Positions 16,728-25,660 of a stretch of 38,607 bases of DNA are shown in pieces. The stretch is from contig CAZADS010000006.1 in NCBI GenBank assembly GCA_964483985.1, forward strand, positions 1 through 38,607. The letters are read 5' to 3'. Each line of letters starts with the position of its first letter. The stretch's first letter is position 1. Under the pieces are notes generated by a model. That model did no database searches. It saw only the letters and a list, made by a program, of their open reading frames with translations, and had not been told where the DNA came from. The stretch comes from CAZADS01 sp964483985. Its GTDB lineage: Bacteria > Pseudomonadota > Alphaproteobacteria > Thalassobaculales > Thalassobaculaceae. The position numbers and the translations under genes are program-made.

Positions 16728-18805
16728 TTACTGATTCTCTCGAACTTTTACTTGATCCGATTGTCCCTTTTTCCCTGCTTACTTTGTTCGGCGCAACTGC
16801 AGTTATTGTTATCTTGTGGACCATATGGTGCAAAGCCTCTGGTGTGTTCTGGCGCTCGGTAACTCTAGTTGGTTTATGGGTGGCGCTTGCCAATCCAACA
16901 CTAACCATCAAGGAAAAGCAGAAAAAACCAGACGTAGCTTTAGTGGTTATTGATTATAGTGAAAGTCAGAAAATTAGGGACCGGGAAACCATCCGCGATT
17001 TAGCAGCGTCTCACATTTCTAAGAGTTTGGGACACTTACCATCCATCGAGATACAAACACTTAGGATTACCGATGAGGAAAATGGAACTCACCTATTCAA
17101 ACATTTGTCAAGAAAACTCCGGGAAATACCTGCTAAAAGTTTATCTGCAGTGATATTGATTACAGATGGTCAAATACATGACATAGCTAAGCCAGAATTT
17201 GTAAAAAGTTTAAATGGGCCATTTCACCTTATACTTACCGGACGCCGTGATGAGAACGATCGGCGTTTAATTGCTAAAAGAGCTACACCCTTCGGTATTG
17301 TTGGCAAAGATGCAAAAATTGTACTTCAATTAATCGATCCGAAAGTTAGGCAGGGGGAACTAATCCCACTCTCAGTTACAATCAACGCAAAATCCCCAAC
17401 AGAAATGAAAATCCCAGCTAACGAGCCTTTTGAAATTAATATGCCCATTAATTCCGCCGGTAAGAACATCATCGAATTTGTCGCTAAAGACCGCGATGGT
17501 GAGTTAAGTTACAAAAACAACCAATTAATTCATACCATTACGGGAGTGCGCGACAGGCTTCGTGTTTTACTTCTCTCTGGCGAACCCCATGCAGGCCAAC
17601 GAGCGTGGCGGACTTTATTGAAATCTGATCCATCTATAGACTTAATCCATTTCACTATTCTTCGCACCCCCGAAAAACAAGATAATACACCGCCCGATGA
17701 ATTGGCCCTGATCTCCTTTCCAATGCGAGAACTATTTGAATTAAAACTCCACCAATTCGATCTCATAATCTTTGATAGATTCCGCCGTCGCGGCGTATTA
17801 CCAATAGAATACTTAGAAAATATTGTCGAATATGTAGAAAATGGTGGGGCGTTACTCGAATCATCTGGCCCAAGTTTCGCTACTCGGTCCAGCATTGCGC
17901 GTTCTCCAATTGGGGATATACTGCCAACTTCACCAACTTTTAAAATTATCAATAGGGTGTTTTATCCTAGACTATCCATTGCAGGCCATAACCATCCTGT
18001 TACATCTTTTTTATTTACTAAAACCACTAAAAATAAAAATATACCCCGACCGCGATGGGGACGTTGGTTCCAACAAATAGATGCGCGGCTAGAACGGGGG
18101 CAGGTATTACTAAAAGGCATCGATGAAAAACCACTCCTAGTATTGGATAGAGTACGTAACGGCAGGGTAGCACATATTCTTTCTGACAATATTTGGCTTT
18201 GGAGACGTGGTTTTGAAGGAGGCGGACCTCAAATAGAATTGCTACGCAGGACAGTACATTGGTTGATGAAAGAACCAGAACTGGAAGAAAATTCATTAGC
18301 TATAAATTTCGATGGAACTAATATTAACGTTATTCGGAACTCGATAGATGAAGCCCCACTCCCCTTAACTATGATAAAACCGGATAAATCCAAACAAACA
18401 ATTAATTTAAAACAAATCGAATTCGGGAAAAGTGGCGGAGTTTTCGAAACTAACCAAATAGGTTTACATAAATTTACAGATGAAGCTTTGACGAAATTAC
18501 ACATCATTGGTCCATTAAATTCAAAAGAATTTGTTGACTTAAAAACCACTGATAAACTGCTAGGCCAAATAGTTCGGATCACTAAAGGAGGTATTTATTG
18601 GGCCGCAGAAAACGGCTTGCCACATTTACGGCGAATATACTCTGGTAGACCCTTAGCTGGCAGTGACTGGATGGGGCTGCAATTTAACAACCACTATGTT
18701 GTAACCGGCGTTAAGCAGATACCGCTTTTCCCCAGTGTCGTTCTTGTAATTATCATAACTTTTGCGGCGGCAAAAGCATGGCGAAGCGAGACACAGAGCG
18801 GCTAG
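16724..18805 (+). CDS. VWA / glutamine-amidotransferase-like membrane protein
   Basis: A 693-residue membrane protein of unknown function, last of the MoxR group. Two N-terminal helices (about 13-35 and 43-57) precede a VWA-like domain with a complete MIDAS motif: DYSES at 77-81 and the ITDG aspartate at D148. From about 275 a glutamine-amidotransferase-like fold begins (RLRVLLLSGEP, later LIIFDRF and GGALLESSGP); no catalytic Cys-His-Glu triad is visible, so it is probably a binding rather than a hydrolytic domain. A single helix near 668-684 closes the chain. The soluble part should face the periplasm between helices, by topology inference. It starts inside the DUF4159 stop codon (ATGA), which implies translational coupling. 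A BatB-like role cannot be claimed. Confidence 0.82.
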   Translation: MITDSLELLLDPIVPFSLLTLFGATAVIVILWTIWCKASGVFWRSVTLVGLWVALANPTLTIKEKQKKPDVALVVIDYSESQKIRDRETIRDLAASHISKSLGHLPSIEIQTLRITDEENGTHLFKHLSRKLREIPAKSLSAVILITDGQIHDIAKPEFVKSLNGPFHLILTGRRDENDRRLIAKRATPFGIVGKDAKIVLQLIDPKVRQGELIPLSVTINAKSPTEMKIPANEPFEINMPINSAGKNIIEFVAKDRDGELSYKNNQLIHTITGVRDRLRVLLLSGEPHAGQRAWRTLLKSDPSIDLIHFTILRTPEKQDNTPPDELALISFPMRELFELKLHQFDLIIFDRFRRRGVLPIEYLENIVEYVENGGALLESSGPSFATRSSIARSPIGDILPTSPTFKIINRVFYPRLSIAGHNHPVTSFLFTKTTKNKNIPRPRWGRWFQQIDARLERGQVLLKGIDEKPLLVLDRVRNGRVAHILSDNIWLWRRGFEGGGPQIELLRRTVHWLMKEPELEENSLAINFDGTNINVIRNSIDEAPLPLTMIKPDKSKQTINLKQIEFGKSGGVFETNQIGLHKFTDEALTKLHIIGPLNSKEFVDLKTTDKLLGQIVRITKGGIYWAAENGLPHLRRIYSGRPLAGSDWMGLQFNNHYVVTGVKQIPLFPSVVLVIIITFAAAKAWRSETQSG

Positions 18806-18834
18806 AAATAGGAATTTGAGGGACACTAGATTAC

Positions 18835-18854
18835 TTTGGCAAAATCGCGCCAAA
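18835..18854 (+). terminator. Possible hairpin terminator after the MoxR group
   Basis: TTTGGC and GCCAAA form a six-base stem with an eight-base loop, 29 bases after the last stop of the MoxR group and between two convergent genes. It is followed on the plus strand by an AT-rich but broken run (CAATTTATATAATT) rather than a clean T tract, so this is a weak call. Confidence 0.3.
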
Positions 18855-18870
18855 CAATTTATATAATTAA

Positions 18871-20286
18871 TTAAGCAATACGCTCTATTCGCAGTACATT
18901 AGTTGAGCCGGGTGTTCCCATGGGCACACCCGCCGTAATTACAATTTGATCGCCTGAATCAGCGAATTCTTCAGATTTTGCAATTTCTACGGCTCTACGG
19001 ACTACCGCAGAAAAACGTTCCTCTTGCTGAATATGCACGGCGTGCACGCCCCAAGCTATAACTAGTCTACGAGCTGTTTTTCGGCTTGAAGTAACGCATA
19101 GAATTGGGACTTTAGGTCGTTCCCTAGCTGCCCGGAAGGTGGTGGAACCAGAAGTGGTGTAGGTAACTATGCAATTTGCACTGATTGTATGCGCCACCTG
19201 TCGAGCGGCCAGAGTAATAGCATCCGAGACGGTGGGCTCAGGCGCCTCGTGACTAGCATCTGTAATCGAGTTATAAGTTTGGTCCTCTTCGACCTCCCGA
19301 ATGATACGATCCATCATTTCCACTGCTTCTTTAGGGAACTTACCTGTTGCAGTCTCTGCAGAGAGCATCACCGCATCCGCTGAGTCATAGACTGCCATCG
19401 CAACATCAGAAGCTTCTGCCCTAGTGGGCGCCGGCACATTTACCATTGAATCCAGCATTTGGGTAGCCACTACTACTGGGCGCCCATAATGTCTGCACAG
19501 TTTTACAATTCTTTTCTGTAACCCCGGTACTTTTTCCGGCGGAAGTTCGACACCTAAATCACCTCTTGCAACCATAATCGCATCCGTCATTTGAACCAAT
19601 TCTTCCAAATGCTCAATCGCTGCCGGTTTTTCTAATTTACACAAAACTGATGCGCGGCCATTGATTAAACCACGAGCTTCAATAATATCTTCAGGTCTTT
19701 GAACGAAAGACAAAGCTATCCAATCCACCTTCAAATTAAGAGCAAACTCTAAATCGCCTCTATCTTTTTTACTTAAAGCCGATAGTGAAACCACCACTCC
19801 GGGAACATTCACGCCTTTCCGATCAGATAAAGTTCCACCCGCAATAACTTTCGTATCAATAGATGTTTTAGTTGCATCTATAATTCTAAGTCGAATTTTT
19901 CCGTCGTCCAACAGCAAATCCGTCCCAGGAAATACTGCATCAAAAATTTCTTGATGTGGTAGTTGCACACGTTTTTTGGATCCTAGCGTGTCCTGAAGAT
20001 CTAATTTAAATTTATCTCCCGTCTTAAGAGATATTGTCCCCCCTCTAAAAGACCCTATTCGCAACTTTGGACCTTGAAGATCAGCCATAATAGATAACGG
20101 CCTGTTTAATTCTTCTTCGAGCTTACGAATTGTTTGGCACATAGCTCTGTGGCCAGAGTGGGTGCCGTGGCTAAAATTTAGACGAAACACGTCAACTCCT
20201 GCCTTGATTAAATCACGAATCTTAGCCTTAGTTTTGGTCGCTGGACCCAAAGTCGCGACTATTTTTGTATTGCGGTAGCGTCGCAT
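18871..20286 (-). CDS. pyk: Pyruvate kinase
   Basis: Transfers phosphate from phosphoenolpyruvate to ADP, the last step of glycolysis. The 471-residue protein has the A/B/C domain order. Motifs include TKIVATLGPA at 7-16, FRLNFSHG at 34-41 (substrate and K+ ligands R35, N37, S39), CKLEKPAA (catalytic Lys), MVARGDLGVE (Mg2+ ligands), ATQMLDSM and LSAETATGKFP. The C-terminal domain from about 355 is complete, ending in TAGVPMGTPGSTN. AAAGGT lies about 12 bases before the ATG. The gene is alone on its strand between two plus-strand groups and convergent with the MoxR group; no other glycolysis gene is present. I do not see a regulatory site upstream beyond an AT-rich region. Confidence 0.97.
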   Translation of the reverse strand: MRRYRNTKIVATLGPATKTKAKIRDLIKAGVDVFRLNFSHGTHSGHRAMCQTIRKLEEELNRPLSIMADLQGPKLRIGSFRGGTISLKTGDKFKLDLQDTLGSKKRVQLPHQEIFDAVFPGTDLLLDDGKIRLRIIDATKTSIDTKVIAGGTLSDRKGVNVPGVVVSLSALSKKDRGDLEFALNLKVDWIALSFVQRPEDIIEARGLINGRASVLCKLEKPAAIEHLEELVQMTDAIMVARGDLGVELPPEKVPGLQKRIVKLCRHYGRPVVVATQMLDSMVNVPAPTRAEASDVAMAVYDSADAVMLSAETATGKFPKEAVEMMDRIIREVEEDQTYNSITDASHEAPEPTVSDAITLAARQVAHTISANCIVTYTTSGSTTFRAARERPKVPILCVTSSRKTARRLVIAWGVHAVHIQQEERFSAVVRRAVEIAKSEEFADSGDQIVITAGVPMGTPGSTNVLRIERIA

Positions 20287-20385
20287 GAGCGCTGTTTACC
20301 TTTAATAGCGATAAAGGGAACTAGTAAAAAATTTAACTGAATAATTTAACAAATACCGCTCCCTTTCCGTACTTTTGTCACCAGT

Positions 20386-20414
20386 TTGAAATAACCGATA
20401 GAATTTTATATTAT
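20386..20414 (+). promoter_or_regulatory. Candidate sigma-70 promoter for the oxygenase cluster
   Basis: TTGAAA (20386-20391) and TATTAT (20409-20414) are separated by 17 bases and differ from consensus by one or two bases each. The site is 116 bases before the first start of the four-gene cluster, in the only sizeable gap on that side. It was found by eye in AT-rich DNA, where such matches arise by chance. Confidence 0.4.
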
Positions 20415-20530
20415 CAAAACAGTCAATCATTAAGCCACAGTGAATTTATAAAGGAAATTCAAAAATCTTCTTTTTTCCAAGATTCCACGCTACGGTGCCA
20501 TGATATGGAAAACCCTGGAGACTATTCAGT

Positions 20531-21553
20531 ATGGGCATTAACACAAAAGTCCTCGACTCCGTCGCGATTATTGATTTAGAGCCTCTCACTAAAAATACAC
20601 ATTACGGCCAACAACACATTGCAAATCAGCTCTCAACAGCATTAAAACAAATTGGTTTTTTTATCATTATAAACCACGGGATACCGAATAATTTGGTCAA
20701 AAGAACATTCGAAGATGCTAAGAGATTTCATGACCAATCGTCAGACGCAAAACATGCGGTTTTAATGAACGAGCATAATAACGGCTATATGGCCATTAAC
20801 CGCTATAATGTTCGAACTTCTCGTGCCAGCGACATCAAAGCAAAATTTGATCTAAATGAAGCTTTTTTTATAAAAAGAGAACGTTTACAAACCGATCCTT
20901 TAGTTAAAAACAAACGTAGATTTGCCGGGCCAAACGAATGGCCCAAAAATCTCCCTAACTTTCGAGAAAATTTGATTGAATACACAGATTCGATTGATAG
21001 ACTGGCCAAAAGTCTACTATCTCCACTTGCCGTCTCTCTAAAACTACCGGCAGACACTTTTGATTCGGCTTTTGCAGAAAGCCAGTTTTCATTTCGACTT
21101 TCGCATTATCCAGCGGTGGATCGGCGCCGGGAGGACGAATACGGAATAGCGCCCCACACAGATGCTAATTTTATGACATTTTTAGCCCAAACAGATGTAC
21201 CAGGATTACAGATTAAGATACGCGATAAACATTGGATAGATATACCATATATTCCCAATTCTTTCGTGGTTAATAGCGGGGATATGCTTCATCGCTGGAC
21301 TAATGGTCACTACAAGTCAACGCCTCACAGAGCGATCCCGCCGCTAGGAAAATCTCGCTATGCAATTCCGTTTTTTTTTGGACCACATCTTGATGCCCAA
21401 ATAGAATGCTTACCAACTTGCCACAATGAAAAAAATCCTCCTAAATTCCCACCAATCTCATATAGCGATTATATTGCTTGGTGGTATGACGAAAATTACA
21501 ACTCAGATGATCAAACTGATTTAGCTATAAACCAACCAGTTGCCGCTAATTAA
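20531..21553 (+). CDS. 2-oxoglutarate/Fe(II)-dependent oxygenase, isopenicillin N synthase-like
   Basis: Predicted to use Fe(II), O2 and 2-oxoglutarate to hydroxylate or desaturate a small molecule. The 340 residues contain a DIOX_N region (about 10-120, with GFFIIINHGIP at 42-52 and FDLNEAFFI at 106-114) and the double-stranded beta-helix core. Iron ligands are visible as H209 and D211 in APHTDANF and H266 in STPHR. The 2-oxoglutarate-binding motif, usually RxS, reads R276-Y-A278 here. It is the first gene of a plus-strand set with a ThDP enzyme (21 bases later), an Ldh-family dehydrogenase and a luciferase-like oxidoreductase. The GGAG ten bases upstream supports the start. Plant-type gibberellin or flavonoid oxidases and bacterial homologues share this architecture, so the substrate is open. 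Confidence 0.9.
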   Translation: MGINTKVLDSVAIIDLEPLTKNTHYGQQHIANQLSTALKQIGFFIIINHGIPNNLVKRTFEDAKRFHDQSSDAKHAVLMNEHNNGYMAINRYNVRTSRASDIKAKFDLNEAFFIKRERLQTDPLVKNKRRFAGPNEWPKNLPNFRENLIEYTDSIDRLAKSLLSPLAVSLKLPADTFDSAFAESQFSFRLSHYPAVDRRREDEYGIAPHTDANFMTFLAQTDVPGLQIKIRDKHWIDIPYIPNSFVVNSGDMLHRWTNGHYKSTPHRAIPPLGKSRYAIPFFFGPHLDAQIECLPTCHNEKNPPKFPPISYSDYIAWWYDENYNSDDQTDLAINQPVAAN

Positions 21554-21574
21554 AAGTTGAGGACACACTAAAAA

Positions 21575-23260
21575 ATGAAGCAATCCGTGGCGCGCCTGTT
21601 GGCAAACAGTTTAGAAATTCATGAAATTGACCAGGTTTTTTGCGTTCCAGGGGAGAGCTATATCGGCCTAACTAGTACACTGGTCGAAAACAACTCCATT
21701 AGGATAATTGTTTGTCGCCACGAAGCAGGAGCCGCGTTTATGGCCTTGGCGGATGGTAGACTGAAAGATCGATCAGGCGTTGTAATAGTTAGTCGAGGTC
21801 CGGGTCTCGCAAATGGATTAGTCGCTTTGCATTCCGCTTATCACGATGCCACACCCTTGGTAATGCTAATCGGACAAGTCGAAAGGACCGATTTCGGTCG
21901 TCTCGCATTACAGGAACAAAACTATTCTTCCTTACTATCTGATATCACCAAGCTTGTAATAGAAGTAAACCAACCAGAAACTGCCTCAGATGCCCTGGCA
22001 CGTGCCTTTCATGTCGCCGAGAGTGGTACTCCGGGACCTGTAGCCGTGGTATTGCCCGAAGATATTTTTGATGAAGAAACCGATGTAACCGTAGAACCCC
22101 CGAGGCCACGTATATTAGCAGCACCTCGAAAGGAAGACACCGACACCTTGGCGAACATGATTTCAAACTCCGAACGACCTATCGTATTGGTTGGAGGCGC
22201 TTTATTAGCAGACGCGGTTCGGGACAAACAAGTGTTTAGTGACCTTAATAAACTTGCAGAAAAATGGGTGTTGCCAATTAGCCCAACCCACCGACGACCA
22301 CAATTATTTGATTCGAGTCACCCCAACTACGGCGGCTACGTTGGAATTAGAATACCCCCAATTCTTATCAATGAAATGAAAAAGGCTGATTTAATGGTCG
22401 TCCTAGGGGAAAGAATGACAGATACCGTCAGCCAATCATACAATTTCCCCACTGCTCCTGAGCCTCAACTACCAATGGTACACGTTTGGCCAGATCCCAA
22501 CGAAGTAGGAAGGGTTTGGCGACCCCAACTCGGCATTCCTGCAAACCCCTCAGAAGTTCTAAAAGCACTTCTCCGACTCGAAATTCCCTCAGACGCTCAA
22601 AAGAGGCAAATGTGGGTAAATGGCTTAAATAAAATCCATGGTGATCTTTTAGCTAAAGAATGGGATCAGACAGATGATGGTGTCAATTTTGCCGCTATCG
22701 TCTGCGAGATTGACAAACATTTAAATAAGGATGCTACGATCACCTCTGACGCTGGGAATTTTGGGAGCTTTGTTCACCGCTATATTGGCTTCAATCAAAC
22801 ACAGACTTTTCTTTCCTCCGTTGTTGGTGCCATGGGGTCCGGAATGCCAATGGCAGTCGCCGCAGGCTTACGAAGACCTGATACGCAAATCGTGTGTTTT
22901 ATCGGGGACGGAGGCATGCTTATGATGGGGAACGAACTGGCTACAGCTCTACAATACGGAGTTAATCCGATCATTATTGTCTCAGATAATTCTATGTATG
23001 GCACCATAGGAATGCACTCATATGTAAAGTATCCATACAAAGCCTTTATGGAGGGGACACGTCTAACTAACCCCGATTTTGCGGCATGGGGAAAATCTTT
23101 TGGGGCTGAAGGTATCACAATCAAGAATGAAGAAGAGGTACCCTCCTTAATAGCTAAAGCTTTCTCCGTAAGAGAAAAACCCGTTGTGGTTCACTGCCTA
23201 ACATCAGCGATCCAAATGAGTGCTTGGCGGCGATATTCTTTATCGGACACCTTACCATGA
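21575..23260 (+). CDS. Thiamine diphosphate-dependent enzyme (acetolactate synthase-like)
   Basis: A 561-residue enzyme with the three-domain layout of the acetolactate synthase/benzoylformate decarboxylase superfamily. The PYR domain carries CRHEAGAAFMA with the cofactor-activating glutamate at E50; a central Rossmann-like domain (about 185-330) follows; the PP domain has GDGG near 444 and SDN about 25 residues on, the ThDP/Mg2+ motif. It has neither a regulatory subunit gene nearby nor the ilvN arrangement, so it is more likely a decarboxylase or carboligase of a special 2-oxo acid than a branched-chain biosynthetic enzyme. The next gene starts inside its stop codon (ATGA at 23257). Substrate not inferable from sequence alone. 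Confidence 0.9.
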   Translation: MKQSVARLLANSLEIHEIDQVFCVPGESYIGLTSTLVENNSIRIIVCRHEAGAAFMALADGRLKDRSGVVIVSRGPGLANGLVALHSAYHDATPLVMLIGQVERTDFGRLALQEQNYSSLLSDITKLVIEVNQPETASDALARAFHVAESGTPGPVAVVLPEDIFDEETDVTVEPPRPRILAAPRKEDTDTLANMISNSERPIVLVGGALLADAVRDKQVFSDLNKLAEKWVLPISPTHRRPQLFDSSHPNYGGYVGIRIPPILINEMKKADLMVVLGERMTDTVSQSYNFPTAPEPQLPMVHVWPDPNEVGRVWRPQLGIPANPSEVLKALLRLEIPSDAQKRQMWVNGLNKIHGDLLAKEWDQTDDGVNFAAIVCEIDKHLNKDATITSDAGNFGSFVHRYIGFNQTQTFLSSVVGAMGSGMPMAVAAGLRRPDTQIVCFIGDGGMLMMGNELATALQYGVNPIIIVSDNSMYGTIGMHSYVKYPYKAFMEGTRLTNPDFAAWGKSFGAEGITIKNEEEVPSLIAKAFSVREKPVVVHCLTSAIQMSAWRRYSLSDTLP

Positions 23261-24381
23261 ATAAAAATGACCAACTTTGTTCCGTCAACGTGCCAGCAGG
23301 CATAGTACATCAGCAAATTCTAGACGTACTGATGGCCTGGGGAATGAATCAGGCAAATGCAACAACAACGGCCGACGTAATGGTCGAAACTGATTTGCGG
23401 GGAGTTGATTCCCACGGTATTAACATGCTTCGTCAGTACCATAATGCATTTAAAAGAGGTGCATTAAATATAAATGCAGAGATAAAAATTCTTAGAGAAC
23501 GACCTACTACAGCTCTTTTAGATGCAGATCACGGATTAGGTCATTCTGTATCGGTAGAGGCAATGAATATGGCCATTAAAAAAGCTCGAGTTTATGATGT
23601 GGGTATAGTTTGTGTTATCAATTCTCACCATTTTGGGGCCGCAGGCTACTATGCGGAATTAGCAGCCCGATCAGGAATGATTGGTATTGTCACGACATCA
23701 ACTCGAGGCATTACTATGGTACCAACTAGAGGCACCGAACCTGTACTAGGAACCAATCCCTTTGCCCTCGCCGCACCAGCGGGAAAATATCCACCTCTGG
23801 TTCTTGATTTCGCTACCACTGTAGCGGCCGTCAATAAAGTAAGAGTCAGAGGACTTCGCGAGTTGGATATTCCCGAGGGATGGGTCAACGACGGCAAAGG
23901 AAACGCAATCACTGACCCGAACGCGGCTTTGGCGTTGTTTGAACGCAGAGATTCTGGTGGCTTCAACCCCATAGGCGGAAAGGGACAAACTCTGGGCGGA
24001 CATAAAGGTTACGGTTTAGCCCTATTCTCCCACATACTCAGCGGTGCAATGCCCGGAGCATCATTCTCACCCATAAGAGTGAAAACACAGAATTCTGCAG
24101 ATCCGGATAAATTGGGACATTATTTTCAGGCTATAAATCCAACCGCATTTCGATCCATCGCAGAATATGAGACGGATATAGAAATTGTTATTGAAACACT
24201 CAAAAATGTCACGCCCGCCCACCCAGACAGGCCAGTGCTCGTTCCTGGCGAACCGGAACAACTTACGCGGTCCCAGAGATTATTAGATGGAATTCCACTC
24301 AACAAAAATTTATGCAAATTGATAAGAGAAATAGCTGAAACGGCCCAGGTGCCTTATCTTCTGGAAAATCACGTTCAATAA
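23257..24381 (+). CDS. Ldh family (malate/L-lactate-type) NAD(P)-dependent dehydrogenase
   Basis: A 374-residue 2-hydroxyacid dehydrogenase of the type that includes malate, L-sulfolactate, ureidoglycolate and 2,3-diketogulonate dehydrogenases, unrelated to classical lactate dehydrogenases. Signatures are RGVDSHGIN at 48-56, NSHHFGAAGYYA at 122-133 (active-site His), GTNPFALAAP and the C-terminal GHKGYGLAL. The ATG at 23257 overlaps the previous stop by four bases and is preferred to a start at 23224 inside that gene. Members of this family oxidise a 2-hydroxyacid or reduce a 2-oxo acid, so it could act on the substrate or product of the adjoining ThDP enzyme. The luciferase-like gene follows after 40 bases. 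Confidence 0.92.
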   Translation: MNKNDQLCSVNVPAGIVHQQILDVLMAWGMNQANATTTADVMVETDLRGVDSHGINMLRQYHNAFKRGALNINAEIKILRERPTTALLDADHGLGHSVSVEAMNMAIKKARVYDVGIVCVINSHHFGAAGYYAELAARSGMIGIVTTSTRGITMVPTRGTEPVLGTNPFALAAPAGKYPPLVLDFATTVAAVNKVRVRGLRELDIPEGWVNDGKGNAITDPNAALALFERRDSGGFNPIGGKGQTLGGHKGYGLALFSHILSGAMPGASFSPIRVKTQNSADPDKLGHYFQAINPTAFRSIAEYETDIEIVIETLKNVTPAHPDRPVLVPGEPEQLTRSQRLLDGIPLNKNLCKLIREIAETAQVPYLLENHVQ

Positions 24382-24421
24382 ATTAAATAACAACATTTCA
24401 ACAAAGCTCTAGGTGTAATTT

Positions 24422-25363
24422 ATGGCGAATATAGAACAATTTGGACTGGATGTAGGAATATATGGTCCCCTAGCCCAACCAGAAGCTGTATTAAAATTAG
24501 GGAAATTTGCGGAAACAGCAGGATTTTCATCGATATGGCTTGCAGATCACGTTGTATTTCCTACTAAATTCAACTCCCAATACCCCTATAGTTCATCTGG
24601 CGATTTTCCCGCACCGACGTCCGATCCACTACTTGAGCCTATTGCAGCAATGGGCGTTTTAGTCGGAGCTACAAACCGTCTTCGCATCGGTACTGCGGTA
24701 CTGATCATACCTTACCGAAATCCAGTATTGCTTTCGAGGATGTTGATAACACTTGACCAATTTTCGGGCGGCAGAATTATTTTAGGGGCCGGTGTAGGAT
24801 GGCTGAAAGAAGAATTTGAAGCTCTTAACTCGCCCGATTTTAAATCTAGGGGCAGGGTTACAGATGAATATTTAGAAATTTTTAAAGCTATGTCCGCTGG
24901 TGGAGAGGTTGAATACGATGGAGAAACCTACCATTTTGATTCCGTTCACTCTGTGCCAGGTTCAATTCAAAAACCTCACCCTCCTATTCTAATTGGAGGT
25001 CTCTCCAATCCAGCCTTACGCCGCGTTGTTCGCCATGGAAACGGATGGCTAGCAGTCGCCTTAGGGCCAGAACGGATAGCCGAAGGCCTGAATAAACTCA
25101 AGAGATTTAGTGAAGAATATGGTCGAAATTACGACGAGCTGGAGTTGGTCTATAAAATTTTTATCAACCCAGGAGAGCCAAAACCTGGAGCATTTGGAGG
25201 ACGTGAAATCGGCAGCGGTTCCCAAATTCAAATCATAGATGACCTTAAAAGCATATTGGATTCTGGGTTTCAAACCATTGTCGTCCGCTATCGAGGAGAC
25301 AGTGCATCAGTTCAAACCGAGCAAATGGATCGTTTCGTTACAGATATTGTTCCAAAACTGTAA
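24422..25363 (+). CDS. Luciferase-like (LLM class) flavin/F420-dependent oxidoreductase
   Basis: A 313-residue bacterial-luciferase-fold protein. The TIM-barrel landmarks are AETAGFSSIWLADHVVFP near the N-terminus, then RLRIGTAVLIIPYRNPVLLSR split over two strands, GRIILGAGVGWLKEEF, and KPHPPILIGG with NGWLAV. This pattern resembles the probable F420-dependent TIGR03619 subfamily, but many such proteins bind FMN; no F420 synthesis genes are visible, so the cofactor is undecided. It closes the four-gene cluster and is convergent with rpsU, only 31 bases apart. A role as monooxygenase or dehydrogenase in the same pathway as the preceding three enzymes is inference from spacing. Confidence 0.9.
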   Translation: MANIEQFGLDVGIYGPLAQPEAVLKLGKFAETAGFSSIWLADHVVFPTKFNSQYPYSSSGDFPAPTSDPLLEPIAAMGVLVGATNRLRIGTAVLIIPYRNPVLLSRMLITLDQFSGGRIILGAGVGWLKEEFEALNSPDFKSRGRVTDEYLEIFKAMSAGGEVEYDGETYHFDSVHSVPGSIQKPHPPILIGGLSNPALRRVVRHGNGWLAVALGPERIAEGLNKLKRFSEEYGRNYDELELVYKIFINPGEPKPGAFGGREIGSGSQIQIIDDLKSILDSGFQTIVVRYRGDSASVQTEQMDRFVTDIVPKL

Positions 25364-25394
25364 CCGCTATTAAAAAAGCAAAACGATCCCTACT

Positions 25395-25598
25395 CTAATA
25401 ACCTTCACGTTCCAGCCGCTTGCGCATCAGTTTGCGATGACGTCTGGTAGCCTCAGCCTGCTCACGCACCCTGCGCTCTGACGGCTTTTCATAATTCCGG
25501 CGTAGTTTCATTTCCCGAAATATACCCTCACGCTGCATTTTTTTCTTCAGCGCGCGCAGAGCTTGATCAACATTGTTATCGCGGACTGTTACATGCAC
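25395..25598 (-). CDS. rpsU: 30S ribosomal protein S21
   Basis: Small basic ribosomal protein of 67 residues that binds the 30S platform. The sequence is nearly all family signature: VRDNNVDQALRALKKKMQRE at 5-24, then FREMKLRRNYEKPSERRVRE, with a basic helical tail. The start codon is GTG at 25598, not ATG: the nearby ATG at 25594 is out of frame, and GGGAGGT lies eight bases before the GTG, one of the strongest ribosome binding sites in the window. It is divergent from def and the COQ9 homologue, and convergent with the luciferase-like gene. Confidence 0.97.
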   Translation of the reverse strand: MHVTVRDNNVDQALRALKKKMQREGIFREMKLRRNYEKPSERRVREQAEATRRHRKLMRKRLEREGY

Positions 25599-25630
25599 AG
25601 AAATTTACCTCCCAATTATCACTAGTTCCT

Positions 25631-25660
25631 ATTATGACTGACGAACAGATCGGTTGTTAA
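25631..25660 (-). promoter_or_regulatory. Candidate promoter of rpsU
   Basis: Read on the minus strand, TTAACA (25660-25655) and CATAAT (25636-25631) are 18 bases apart. Transcription would start near 25624, giving a leader of about 25 bases that contains the GGGAGGT ribosome binding site. The boxes are good but found by eye only. Confidence 0.35.

Noticed and set aside
17530..17952. 140-codon minus-strand frame inside the VWA/amidotransferase-like gene
   Set aside because: Antisense shadow with no recognisable domain or start signal.
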